64,000 nt of DNA from a virus. Position numbers and translations under genes: made by a program. Of this stretch, positions 15,001 to 20,320 are shown piece by piece (positions within the stretch are counted from its first letter, which is position 1; each line of letters begins with the position of its first letter). Below the pieces are notes generated by a model. The model saw only the letters and a program-made list of their open reading frames with translations. It did no database searches and had not been told where the DNA came from. The stretch spans positions 25,450 through 89,449 of the IMG/VR virus record IMGVR_UViG_3300025853_000048. One strand, 5' to 3'.

Positions 15001-18000
15001 TCCACAACCGCCTTTTTGCCTTCGATGTCGTCCTCTGCCTTGCCCTGGTATTCCTGCAAGAGTTTATCGATCTCTGCTTCTGCGTCCCGGGAACCGTAAG
15101 AAGCAATATCGCCAACCAGTCTTTGCGCGGCTTCGATTTCCTCCTGCTGGATAAATTCATCGGGTTCCACATACTCATTGATCCGGTCAAACACATCTCC
15201 CGGGTCGCCCGACAATTCGCTTTTAAGCTGCTCTCCGGAAAGCATGGCCTGCTTGACCATTTCAGCAATGCTTCTTGCTCGCTCATTGATTTGTTGTTCA
15301 CGAATTTGCGGAGCATCCCCGATGATGCTGCTAATCCCGGACAATCCAGCAGCCCCGGAACCAATGGCACCACCAATCCCGGCACCCATCCATACCCCGT
15401 CGATGACTTGATCCCAATTAACTCTTCCGTCATCCATGAATCCCTGGATGGCCTCTTCTTTTCCTTCATCAAAGCCTTCCTCGATTATTTCAGGGAAACC
15501 ATGCTTGGCGAATCCTTCGGCTGCTGAATCCCAAAACTCCGGTGACCGAACATAGTTAAGAAATTTGGCATCCACATCCGGGTTGTTTTTCGCCCATTTG
15601 GCAAATGCTGGCATATCCAAGTCGCCAGCCTTGCGCTTGAATTTATTCAGGACGGCCAGTTCACCAGTCGCTCCAAATGCGCCAACAATGGCCGATGAAG
15701 TCAACCCTTGTACTACTCCAACCCCAACCGCATGATCCAGCGCATCCGCGTGGGACATCCCTTTTTCAATGCCCTGCTTGTAGCTTCGACTCACGGCAAT
15801 ACCGAAACTTGCCGATCCCGCTTCACCCATTGCTGTCGCAAAACCAGACCTGGCTGCCCATTTCGAAACTTGTTTCTCAATCTGTTCTTCGGCGGCATCT
15901 TTGCCTATCTTCTTGGTCAGTTCGCTGCCTATCTTTTTCTTGAGTACTTTTTTCCCAACGGAACTTACCGCTGTGGCTGCACCCAATGAAAAAATCATGG
16001 AGGGGAGTTCTGAAAACACTTCTGAGACAAATTCGTTGGCCACTTGTGATACACCACCTCCGATTGCCCCTGACTGGACAAGTGCAGAAAATTCTTCACT
16101 TGTTTCGTTTGCTCCCGTTAACCACTCCTCTTTGCCTGTGATACCCCCGGCAACCCCTCTCAGGATCATTTCGAATTCGCCCACAGCACTGCCAGCAGCA
16201 GCGAGAACCCATTGGATGGCTTTCTCTGAAAGGTTCTGCTGATCCAGGTAGGCTTCAATCAATTCTGCCTCGCTCTCGTGCGGGTTATTCTGCTCGAATT
16301 TAAGGAAACCTGTCAACCCTATGGGAACATCTGTGTTGACGCCCCGTACGGAGATTTTGCGTAAAGCTTCTGCCACCTTGGGTGCTGAAATGTTTCGAGC
16401 GTGTTCAAATTCTGCCTTTGCTTGCTCTATCTTCTCAGGGTCATCAGTAAGCTTGGATAACTCGGCATCTAGGGCAGGGGTATCGAAAAGGTTTAACGAT
16501 CCCACATTTAGTTGCAAATTTCCCGATTGCAGTTCCCGGACCTTCTGCCCCGGCAACCATCCGGAATGCCTTTCTTGCAAATCGCGAACGATGCGATCTT
16601 TCTGAGTTCTGGGGATGTTGTATTTCTCAGCTAGTTCTTCCGCGTGCTTGATCCGCAGTTCGTGCCGTTTACGGGCTTTTTCCTGCTCTTTCTCATCATC
16701 CCGGGGTTTAAAGTTATCAACCAGTGCTTTTGCCGTCCGCTTGACTTCCTCCTGCCAGTCTTTAGCTTCCTTTTGGTCGTAATTGCCTTCCGTTTCTCTA
16801 AATTTCTTGTAGAGATCCTTGGTGAAATCCTGCTGGTTGGAGATTGATTTTTGGAATCTTTCCCAATCTTTCTTGCTGGAAAGCTTACGCCGCTCATCCA
16901 GTTTTGATTGCTCGGCTTTGGTTTGCTTGTCAAACTTGGTTAGCTTTTCGTTTGCCTGCTTCTGTCTTGCCTTGAGCTCTTCCTGCTTCTGGAGTTGGAA
17001 ATCGCGAATCATCGCGTTCTTTTTATCCAGGTCTGCCTGATCTGTGGCTTTGCCTAAAGAATCGGCAAATTCGGAGACTTCCTTTTTTGCTTCGGCCCCG
17101 AAAGCTTCCAACTCCTCGTTGACTGTTTTCAGCATAGCTTCCCGCTTGCTGTTCCGACCAAGGGCGAATTCGTTAATATTCTTCAGGTTCTCATCCTGCT
17201 GAATATACATTTCCCGCAAATCGTCAGCCAGGTTGCTGGATAAAGGATCTTTTCTCAGATTGGCAATCGCCTTGTCTCGTTGCTCCTCAACCTGATCAAT
17301 TTTGAGTTGTTCTTTGGTCTTCGATCTACGCTCATTTTGCGCCTTGATCTCGCCTTTCTCCCGCTCGAGTCTCGCTTTGTTGCGCTCGATCTGGGCAGTT
17401 ACTTTCTGCCGCTTCGCCGCCAGTTGTGCATTTTCAGCATCCAGTTGTGCCGCCGATCTGCGCTTGACAGCAGTTTCACGCTCCTCTTTTTCCAGTGCCG
17501 CCAACTCAGCCTCCGCAGCTTCGTTTACTGCTGCCTCCCGCTCTCGCAAGTCGGCCATCCTGGCGGCAGTTTCAGCCCTTCCCGCTTTCTCTATTTCCTT
17601 GCGGTCGGTTTCGGTTGTGGCGCCATCCCGGCGAGTACGGAAAATATCGTCCTCAATCTCCCAGGCTTCTCCCTTTAGTTTCTGGTAACTGGGCTTTAAT
17701 TTACGATACGCTTCCAGCTTTTCCTTTAGTCGGATGACATCCGGGGTGTATTCCTCAGGAGTCCACTCGCCATAGCCTTCATCTTGCCATTCCGCTTCGG
17801 AGTTTTCGTGATCATCCTCATCGTAGACAACCCCAAACTCATTGTACCCGAGTCGTTCAAGTTTGGTCGCCACTTCATCCTTGCGTAGGCGCAACTCCTC
17901 CAACGACGCCTTGCTGGCTTCCTCGGCCTTTTTCCGCTGCTCTTCCTGGGCTTTTTCTGCCTCTAGTTTCTTCCATTCCTTGTCAGTATGTAACCACCTG

Positions 18001-18473
18001 GAGACTCCATCCACGTCCTTATAGGTTTCGCGCCCGATCTTCTTTGCCTTGCGCTCAAATTCAATGTTGTAGTGGTCTTTCTCGCGCTTCGCCTTTGCTT
18101 TGGCTTCATCTTCTGCAGCTTTGCGTTTGGCTTCCTCTGCCTTTGTTTTAGCCGCCTGTTTTGACGCCTGTTCGCGCTTCTTGTCTTCCTGCTGCTTGTA
18201 CCATAGCGAATCATCTGCTGCGTCCTGGCGCTGTTCTCGCGCTATCTCATCCTGGTAACCGCTCCTGACAAATGAGTTTTGCAGGTCGGAATAGCGAAAC
18301 GGCATCCCGGAGGCTGCTTTGCCGCTCGGTCTGGTCGTAGAGTTTCCGAACAGGGGTTTATGCCCCGTCGTGGATGCTGGTTGGATCGGCTCGGTATCAG
18401 GTTGAGATTGCTGATCAAATTTGTCGTCATTGATCAGTCGTTTCTTCGGCTTGTCGTCGTAGTCGTTGCCCAT
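1..18473 (-). CDS. Giant multidomain phage polyvalent-type protein (3' end outside window)
   Basis: One minus-strand frame runs without a stop from an ATG at 18473 past the left edge, giving at least 6,157 codons. The frame was checked at the ends and at every motif below. Residues about 95-620 are Lys/Glu/Ala-rich coiled coil, and about 760-1060 a Gly/Ala-rich, membrane-like stretch. HExxH zincin motifs lie at about 1527 (HEGVH), 2625 (HEIQH), 2789 (HEVAH), 3693 (HEIQH) and 3921 (HEIIH). Residues 3420-3550 resemble an ADP-ribosyltransferase domain (YHGT start, QIKSADPVTYD end). Residues 5074-5167 look GNAT-like (SD..VSEPAYRVYEAL). Residues 5225-5341 resemble a DdrB/ParB domain (VIAGNGRSSGIRLAY). 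This mix is the hallmark of polyvalent proteins of phages and conjugative elements, thought to enter the host with the DNA; delivery here is inferred. No strong Shine-Dalgarno sequence precedes the ATG. Confidence 0.9.
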   Translation of the reverse strand, partial: MGNDYDDKPKKRLINDDKFDQQSQPDTEPIQPASTTGHKPLFGNSTTRPSGKAASGMPFRYSDLQNSFVRSGYQDEIAREQRQDAADDSLWYKQQEDKKREQASKQAAKTKAEEAKRKAAEDEAKAKAKREKDHYNIEFERKAKKIGRETYKDVDGVSRWLHTDKEWKKLEAEKAQEEQRKKAEEASKASLEELRLRKDEVATKLERLGYNEFGVVYDEDDHENSEAEWQDEGYGEWTPEEYTPDVIRLKEKLEAYRKLKPSYQKLKGEAWEIEDDIFRTRRDGATTETDRKEIEKAGRAETAARMADLREREAAVNEAAEAELAALEKEERETAVKRRSAAQLDAENAQLAAKRQKVTAQIERNKARLEREKGEIKAQNERRSKTKEQLKIDQVEEQRDKAIANLRKDPLSSNLADDLREMYIQQDENLKNINEFALGRNSKREAMLKTVNEELEAFGAEAKKEVSEFADSLGKATDQADLDKKNAMIRDFQLQKQEELKARQKQANEKLTKFDKQTKAEQSKLDERRKLSSKKDWERFQKSISNQQDFTKDLYKKFRETEGNYDQKEAKDWQEEVKRTAKALVDNFKPRDDEKEQEKARKRHELRIKHAEELAEKYNIPRTQKDRIVRDLQERHSGWLPGQKVRELQSGNLQLNVGSLNLFDTPALDAELSKLTDDPEKIEQAKAEFEHARNISAPKVAEALRKISVRGVNTDVPIGLTGFLKFEQNNPHESEAELIEAYLDQQNLSEKAIQWVLAAAGSAVGEFEMILRGVAGGITGKEEWLTGANETSEEFSALVQSGAIGGGVSQVANEFVSEVFSELPSMIFSLGAATAVSSVGKKVLKKKIGSELTKKIGKDAAEEQIEKQVSKWAARSGFATAMGEAGSASFGIAVSRSYKQGIEKGMSHADALDHAVGVGVVQGLTSSAIVGAFGATGELAVLNKFKRKAGDLDMPAFAKWAKNNPDVDAKFLNYVRSPEFWDSAAEGFAKHGFPEIIEEGFDEGKEEAIQGFMDDGRVNWDQVIDGVWMGAGIGGAIGSGAAGLSGISSIIGDAPQIREQQINERARSIAEMVKQAMLSGEQLKSELSGDPGDVFDRINEYVEPDEFIQQEEIEAAQRLVGDIASYGSRDAEAEIDKLLQEYQGKAEDDIEGKKAVVERIEEIEADRLTQIRQSVKMAAGFSAEIEGAINAAKDAATEAKQAEEADPEGNAGAYKRAMANYIATLQAAAAVRIGADNKAVNLDHPALKSPVGHLNSPVYEIVDSPEGPVPVITEEAHDQAKAIFPEAAEAFLTMDYETAKAKFSAPAEQEVEAEPETDPKSTEEEEKTVADSTLEQDADDANSSIASPEEVSTGGESLSSDGGGDYWSVSSLTGDQTFTVPTSIASSSKEALRKVAPQIPGDETINPYDYDITLVRADQVAAPAKKKPKAKKPKTPAPQKDETLSSIKKINRAIGNQSAMLDTLKASGVRVIVAQNKAHGEALLGRSLSRKGTGVTVTDSDGNPAIVIFEDQNKRRSVAQIERTIFHEGVHAAQRVFAADNPELIDAASKAFDPRSPQYDKVLHGLMLKEYNGFDGLTPAKKVSEATRAIIEGKFNGRTSSPHFRRYLKKFLNWIYNNLDENPALRELTDGIESVIKPKRKEPTERKRPKQKQAYPKPKGNKVPDPLPEKRDYIVPNDQGTDDLAVAIDEIPPTYQKKAEKVAEVIELEVAKYGERAFPGGIVYGPIEEIQQVGLEEVASGTAMSVRKLPNGDVALKVDLGWLARSGYSQERIAVLLSEELIHQAALEELSIREAKELWRALPEDIKREVERSYFISRLKGVPKQYREDALEAVEIIDQEVARSESLDISDEFIDQVAKGTPEIITYLKQYLGHEPVDRFSSLKKGDFLGAHEFHRMIIQDKEFAGRVTEIEGIEYMMPVIIRWLKQVAQNLSRMITEIKDPETKAMAIDQRKRIVKRLNQMRQAAGPDLDAKTPSLAENIEIHAAKGAKPKFPKGISSASMFDALLNLAGDTDRPAGKRYLSFLTNTTKERPEAYARLNEAGEYEITEAGQKVVDEWKGEESGSKAPSTKKPKSKQVPITPETFAKNITFLQESFDGKADDDQLFDAYKRNYSTHLVGNRQDFQRRLDEMRNPEVVEEAQVDDKTAEFRTAVANAKAKMREMDKSKTVPKAVMKSMRASFNSLIKTVFADEAKGITGRSINHIDASTAEVQRKFFIQLQTAYRHAENDETRELINEMFRDAGFIEIGAEGEVVSADPGLHAGESNVVRGEKVRVIRPGWNMHDGVGEFQPMKAIVEPVEAATTAGKKGVVAETVPPTTTGIAKASSQAESSYTPPRNLGKKEVSDQDKRETARKKLQEQAGGKTPQTADLNDPKSVNAAVREMVTFLETGDRENDAALGMVTAHFLNNVASLKPNRQKAVFQRLKRMTDKKEGVLTQYAGETAAIPEVMQDTLETAKAMAAAGKSAKEIRAVTGWFPGRYDGKMRWEIPDKGASFKDGVSDSATVYNVVDSRGNEVSGYDDQAGADAEVTKLNKLDSGYTVRPVQSDYTRATFVSDILDHPELYEAYPDVGNVDLIITIGPDVKDEGGEFQPYENRESEGLFDLQPQITVRAKNKEDALSTLIHEIQHWIQEEEGFAKGGNFQNNIRNYKETVDDLNRYVMYLNEEMSLASKEGNKERYDYLMGERSEYVARIQEIEGPDGIGAAEKGFADYQRTAGEIEARDTQGRLTYDAKVRALVEPYDIENIAKEEAIILFSKDEHGDPQGFYDRSQNLIGLIQGKANESTIMHEVAHMSRELLKGTDLGSELNAAYGIATDEWTDDQEEVFARHVERYMRDGDFPDGLPDRLKAALAKVAEVIRGIYAQLAGSPIHNDIPAEVRKVLDEIMLLGEEKATAPEPKPDLEVQPGMTGRERAELLEPQLPEDPDMEWIATSGLKHGSRTITKIGWNPVTGAMRVVYESDRNQTYSYVNIPPTLMQNLRQKQANRNEAIERRNAILAELDPTTRAKAEDTLKGVEKSIWDSVKNLPIIAEAKAKLDSIMDKMANLFRRNKTSPEELKRQAKNNIKALEEEYHHQISKPDLVGRLHKALDFLPEDMRQQLIIEEVAIIQSNSIGSYFYDAVSRTDAYYDENWMNQRKAAGRDFQPDIEGMPAREAEVLIDYLSSLDATPRDKGAIEDALKKQRPGEKASQLTYLLDMIDQGYVPTDEKGKTRLALPGESKQIAQAKRNLNKAPAALAEYLTGGKQAAPTPKPKTDANPDDFASGDLDLDTLSKPKRKKAKAKDASSTAGTITDTLSKKKFTPKQQQEYERISAGLTELSRKLGLAKTDDEINALTDLAGALIAGAQKLRKEAGLSEAEFSIEALAQVPDKVRKARGRDTLKQVDEERDREYLAAVEAGDLNTVERLIDEAAKEAGYNIGPAYHGTSHAENIEVFNDFSYFTDDWWNADGYASGERVYDVYLKMETPLVIDAKGEKWDELSSEHGSSTQDVVRNFDDTKYDGIIFEDIGDSWMDDAEAGSSTVYVTTNPNQIKSADPVTYDKDGEVIPLSQRFDSDKDSILYQFAGENAEVPQFMADSLETAKAMAAAGRDSETIRAATGWFPGKYDGKMRWEIPDEGAKIYDEVLDLLKNGDTEEVELRDLLDHTALFEAYPEIGKIPVSLKDGIDAVYINIGGKERISIGAQGRGLSSLLHEIQHAIQHREGFARGSSPLEHRQGMQMADEDFDRLNKEVSRKFMVTKYFESAEENGTTPVEELRKRHELRIKHAEELAEKYKRRSAAQLDAENAQLAAKKYSRLADREIDPRELELTEMMSDIDEAREWYQHEKEKYEKEREKRIFAPDRDYRRTAGEIEARDVQSRANLTAEQRAAIAPYSSENIAPEDAILLQRGGKGRAIKGFYRRADNLIGLIEGKADAITLLHEIIHLDRELLKGTEIGNRLNEFYGEATDDWSPESEEKFAEHAEEYFRRGKFPQGASDKIKEAFRVVKEIARNLYAHLKGELPNEIRDIFDEIIIAGSGDHMERRSVNDIKAGNSKEYVAERDKARAATTRERQKKAKSEDQQRAERHAEAIERDKQEAPRRKKLAGLRRKYAKAKTSEMKLELIEQAEQAGFSKSDIDDNYDPSQGTYSVVDKDLDELRQKFKPINVYTGLLKGKDDEVLQRLVHEGEESLDEADKQYLIDEGFAVYEGGETQESFPTENGIADYPNRPAVDAEIAKVATRLSDNPGSMVSLGELVPIVMDQGFSKREVEDGLYRIYQRGEGNLTLHDQQSYISDSEREFALKLGVDDMHLFAIGRRAKKPSDKELRQYEEFHRKVDGRNIPMGPATNEEPGTKNEERGSLLPLDWQGKPLAQDPQDTTEKTVDIRHAEELKKWINGEDLSPEEYDQLLDLRILVVDMGDADTPSQLQRSKEGEADGLMINPALEKFILGDRSQETMEVVSNELKLLKTGYSIHAAKTGKSERPDGLNAAQVRAMMAIGEGKKGHPGSAKVLANNGIIYKKKFEKDGTQELTAEGRKKFEAQKRALEGEPPKAETRKPKAKKKVAEEKPDTLTKSKRTTDSAGNTKLIAWDKHSQSDEQWKRGVEYAEKQLPEWKNTARTTGVGSHYVEGLNRDLDKVNSMLNMVREKVRNFSSSANVRPNKNLFFWVGVKDYLDNVESKLLADISAESERYNALPVESQRIEDAVQFWEEKERRDGKSYQDKINEIKGETGKDFEDAEEKRLGEGAAIFAKSAPGKKLELWSDNPRKALPKSASEVAHRKRLGDLFSITSRYNELKTDKAKSELLKKTGGWLSIYEVEAAIESYKDRLVNITGVDLSEDSKRHPGPHPGVTKYPNVGEVIYYDPTGSSIFRSVEVTNDLGNGIFSGTIVEPGPKELIGQIVEMDLSEVAVQTPKKKTAAKKTDPIALAEQAIETYAGSLKLQKEAGRIADLSHQEASKDEGLKGAFFSRVAEVMFALRRTQVGDVVSVRNDKDRVIEELLGYSEASIGKEGVEAQDFISKVFMVDKGQKREADWDDVNAPNKLAPITEEQVQRLEEFAQTKSKKTAKAGKHPGNTGVFDLDESVFEEEGSIKLSEDGFRASIRDEKDVEVGYVTAGEYEGKVRIHKSTLQGIHQGKKLGIKAYQAIIDKAHEDGKDVMSDNYVSEPAYRVYEALSRRGYDVDLSNAQKGTKSGRTVYTPINYKKPAVTVRKPNTGQKSPADGAKSPDVADIDGTISTGTPNGAKATFRYRVVDATDLDGMIEAEINADQTRQRSGNRSSMEQIERIASSIDPDFLLDSRKANDGAPVVSGGSVIAGNGRSSGIRLAYERGNAMAYETAVRDFAQEEGINLAGVKQPVLIREVIEFTSGDQRSFVVESNPKQGGLGESVSEQALLDAEAIGYSTLSGLRFNVNNQLTADSLRAVATKLEQSARGITRTQSGEFDQAEASRRVMAAFVTRLVEKAGKDSADVTAILESDGGKRIVSAVAKVAPELAKLDDDLSLAGDVVEAILSLRSGMHAVEQGNFRNLSDWLTNRKAELVSEPLSEIGQLLLDDLVTSTKLKKDRSSNEFPFDETLREYLTFAQREQKNRDDASQTEDIFNDERQDQSPETYFAKINRIAGFPETGAAEKTLAESTKEGEEGELSQQSPFQKLSDDFDAIEAEIKIAVSRSKAITNEQRKEARKKLVTLSKQMLTKTVPDAIRELETLGTEEAAKLEEELFLNAAELTASAVGLIPGPVGMVADAIGTGIDIKQRDPVGALLGIASAFELDLIAKPVKFKRGLEAMSETIKALKSMKTSLDSVENVKTIVAATRKDKTNQTEINDNADMFQVAGVEEDFSLVGEQTVETEFEAPDTRTDAEKDAEVGQEQLFDEKPKTKKQIFEDRKKALDAAFLSGRQKFLDAVTTDEQRQEEIDIIQNETKRQSGLIAKSDIDLDLAVAVVETYGEKGWDTPLFVLGLKNTPRNKQYWTAGVQRVSEPYDKGEYFEEIGFDPTQSIQSQVGLPESAGKTMWVDLKRQRGREGFGLKWGKTEMVEIKGMPQNARIAEPNNSFWEAWRTDKAGMKSQGYHVRKENGEWQVLDTSVTENISVKDAVGRDIPAVDYFKDGRKRVYEVRERKGSKFVNVLIGSIGDNPTTEWVPMLPNAEIEVFKPGMTPDKQREQDRKRKDQNSNKT
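7098..7204. repeat. Direct repeat inside the giant gene, copy 1 (107 bp)
   Basis: Bases 7098-7150 match 17412-17465 almost exactly, and 7152-7204 match 16621-16673. Here the two segments are joined end to end; in the other place they are about 740 bases apart. They encode coiled-coil motifs (KRRSAAQLDAENAQLAAK and ELRIKHAEELAEKY), indicating internal recombination or gene conversion within the giant gene. Confidence 0.85.
16621..16673. repeat. Direct repeat inside the giant gene, copy 2 part A
   Basis: 53 bases identical to 7152-7204, in the coiled-coil N-terminal third of the giant protein. Confidence 0.9.
17412..17465. repeat. Direct repeat inside the giant gene, copy 2 part B
   Basis: About 54 bases identical to 7098-7150; encodes the same coiled-coil motif. 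The near-perfect identity at the DNA level implies recent copying. Confidence 0.9.
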
Positions 18474-18502
18474 GGCTTGATTTCAGTGAATGGAAAATAG
18501 CG

Positions 18503-18535
18503 AAATACTCCGATCAAATTTTGACCGGAGTATTT
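18503..18535 (-). terminator. 16-bp-arm hairpin upstream of the giant gene
   Basis: Two arms that pair with a single mismatch (AAATACTCCG on one side, CGGAGTATTT on the other) form a strong stem in the 123-base gap between the giant gene and the small gene upstream. The trailing T-run is weak, so it could be a terminator with read-through, an mRNA-stabilising structure or a protein site. The rest of the gap shows no gene. Confidence 0.55.
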
Positions 18536-18596
18536 CTGAGGGGAGTTATGTGGGGAAATTGGAAATGTTTAGTGCGGTGAAAGGTGGAGCTCCGTG

Positions 18597-18800
18597 TCAA
18601 ATTTCGTCGTCAGAGATTATCAGTTTGGGATCCCTGATCAAAGTTCGTCGGTTCTTGGCTTTCTTCTTGGCCATCGCTTTCTTTTTGCGCTTCTTCAGCG
18701 GCATTGGCAGCGGCAGGCCGAGGCGGGAAAAATGCTTCGGCATGAACTCCGGGTCGTTATCCCGGAGAGTGACAGCGTTGGTTCCTGTGTGGTTATCCAT
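18597..18800 (-). CDS. Small basic protein of unknown function
   Basis: A 67-residue protein with a central Lys/Arg cluster (about residues 36-52, including KKRKKKAMAKKKAKNRR) and an acidic C-terminus. It starts four bases after the stop of the upstream gene, so it is probably co-transcribed and translationally coupled. The basic stretch suggests nucleic-acid binding or a virion-associated role, but no family is recognised. It lies directly before the giant polyvalent gene. Confidence 0.6.
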   Translation of the reverse strand: MDNHTGTNAVTLRDNDPEFMPKHFSRLGLPLPMPLKKRKKKAMAKKKAKNRRTLIRDPKLIISDDEI

Positions 18801-18803
18801 AAC

Positions 18804-19679
18804 TTACAGTTTTGCGAAAAGATCCCTCCGGGCGTTTACCTTCTTCTGTGATTTAGGCGCATCTTTCTGACGTGAATCCATGGTCGAATCCCACACGCTG
18901 GAGAAGCGGTTTTCTGCGGTCGCGTAGTCTTTCTTTTTCTGGGCTTTCGCCTTATCGCGTTCAGCGATCTTTTTATATTCAGCGTCAATCTTGGCTTGCG
19001 TGCCGGCACTTACTCCGGACCGCTTGGCTAATACCCCCTGGTTGCCTTTTTTACCTGTGTCGGCGTCTCCAGGAGTTTCCATGAAACCTTCCTTTTTACC
19101 TGGCGGCAGGTCTTCGGGCTTTTCTTTCCCGGGTTGCGGTTTAGCGGCCTGACCGGCTGCTGGTAAACCCAGCCTGCCATTGTTGTCCTGCATCTCGCGA
19201 TTGGATCGCACATCCAGCATGTTGGCTCGATTCTCGTATTTCTTGCGAACCGAGTCATGCAGGTTTGCGTACATGCTCCGGGCCTTCTCCTCTGCCTGTC
19301 CCTGGTTCAACCCTTTAAATGGGCCTTCCCGGTAGATGAATCCAGGCTTCTTACTGCCGCCTTTCATCCGCGGGGTTCCGCTCAACGCCAATCCACGGGA
19401 AAGGAACGCCTCAAACCCGCCCGCACGGCGGTTTTGGGATGGTGGAATCAGCGGTTTTGCTGCCGCTGGCTTATCTGCCGCTGGCTTATCTGCCGCTGGC
19501 TTATCTGCAACGGCGGCTTGCTGACCCTGGCCTGTCGGCGCGTTCTGGCTCATAGGCTTCGGGGCTTGCGGCGATCTGCCAGACGACATGATCGAAAAGC
19601 TGGTGCCGCCTTTGGGTTCTGAAATGCCCGATGCGGCCATTTCCTCAGGAGTCATTTTCTTTTTAGGGAGTTGATACAT
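18804..19679 (-). CDS. Low-complexity Pro/Ala/Lys-rich protein, probable virion component
   Basis: A 291-residue hydrophilic protein rich in Gln, Ala, Lys and Pro, with no transmembrane segment and no recognised domain. Residues about 58-72 hold three ADKPA-type repeats encoded by a perfect 15-bp tandem repeat. The C-terminal half has heptad-like charged stretches (for example KIDAEYKKIAERDKAKAQKK). It sits between a coiled-coil gene and the giant polyvalent gene, in what looks like the late region, so a structural or ejected-protein role is likely but inferred. Confidence 0.75.
   Translation of the reverse strand: MYQLPKKKMTPEEMAASGISEPKGGTSFSIMSSGRSPQAPKPMSQNAPTGQGQQAAVADKPAADKPAADKPAAAKPLIPPSQNRRAGGFEAFLSRGLALSGTPRMKGGSKKPGFIYREGPFKGLNQGQAEEKARSMYANLHDSVRKKYENRANMLDVRSNREMQDNNGRLGLPAAGQAAKPQPGKEKPEDLPPGKKEGFMETPGDADTGKKGNQGVLAKRSGVSAGTQAKIDAEYKKIAERDKAKAQKKKDYATAENRFSSVWDSTMDSRQKDAPKSQKKVNARRDLFAKL
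19461..19505. repeat. 15-bp tandem repeat, three perfect copies
   Basis: The unit TGCCGCTGGCTTATC occurs three times without a mismatch inside the low-complexity gene, encoding ADKPA repeats. The copies are identical at the DNA level, which points to recent slippage expansion. Confidence 0.95.
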
Positions 19680-19697
19680 AGTGGATGGGAGTAAAAT

Positions 19698-20087
19698 CTA
19701 ACTTGCCGGGGCCAGTGATCCGCCGTTTTCCAGGGTTTCGCGGATATGAGCCATCAACGCGTCTGCCTGTCGGCGACCCATAGCACTCATCGATGCAATC
19801 TTCGCCCGGAGCTCCTGGATACGTGCTACACGGTTCTGCTGTTCGCTCCGATTGCGTTCCAGGGCTTCCTGATCCCGCATGATGGCGTGGACCTGCTCCT
19901 GATTCTCGAGACGGGCAATCCGCTCTTGGTTGATTCGGATTTCCCAGGCCATCTTCCGCTTATTGAACTTCGGCGGACCTTTGATAAACTTACTCCGAGT
20001 GGAGTAAGAATCAGTGTGGCGGATATGGAGCTTCTTCGCCTTTCGGCGGGCTTTATGACGGGCGCGGTATTGTTGGCTTTTCGACAT
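19698..20087 (-). CDS. Basic coiled-coil protein of unknown function
   Basis: A 129-residue protein. The first 50 residues are strongly basic (RARHKARRKAKK near the start) and residues about 50-115 are a predicted coiled coil rich in Glu, Arg, Gln and Ala. It has no membrane segment and no family I recognise. Gene order with the next two leftward genes suggests one transcription unit leading into the giant gene. A DNA- or capsid-associated role is possible but unproven. Confidence 0.75.
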   Translation of the reverse strand: MSKSQQYRARHKARRKAKKLHIRHTDSYSTRSKFIKGPPKFNKRKMAWEIRINQERIARLENQEQVHAIMRDQEALERNRSEQQNRVARIQELRAKIASMSAMGRRQADALMAHIRETLENGGSLAPAS

Positions 20088-20250
20088 ACAACCGCTTTTT
20101 AGAGCGAGTTAGCCGAATAATCAAAACCGTGGCAACAGGTGGTTCAATATGAGAGAGTTAAATATTGCCCCCTTTGATTTTTGAAAGCAATAATGGAGGA
20201 TTTGATATACCTACCTACCTATCATGATGGCTTGATCTATGCCTATGCCG

Positions 20251-20310
20251 CTAGTTTGAAAACAATTTCACTTCCTCGCCGTTGAAGATGTAAATTCCCT
20301 TCTCCGGCAT
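20251..20310 (-). CDS. Possible 19-residue peptide
   Basis: Ten bases after the stop of the upstream gene, a short frame begins with ATG preceded by a GAGAAAG ribosome-binding-like sequence. It encodes MPEKGIYIFNGEEVKLFSN, which has normal protein composition. It could instead be a chance frame. Between it and 20088 there are about 160 bases with no other gene, only AT-rich sequence and a short run of CTAC repeats near 20210. Confidence 0.3.
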   Translation of the reverse strand: MPEKGIYIFNGEEVKLFSN

Positions 20311-20320
20311 CACTTTCTCA

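Noticed and set aside
753-17737. Many plus-strand open frames of 60-350 codons opposite the giant gene
   Set aside because: They lie opposite one continuous minus-strand frame with clear domain motifs. Their products are Ser/Arg/Leu-rich mirror translations without recognisable motifs.
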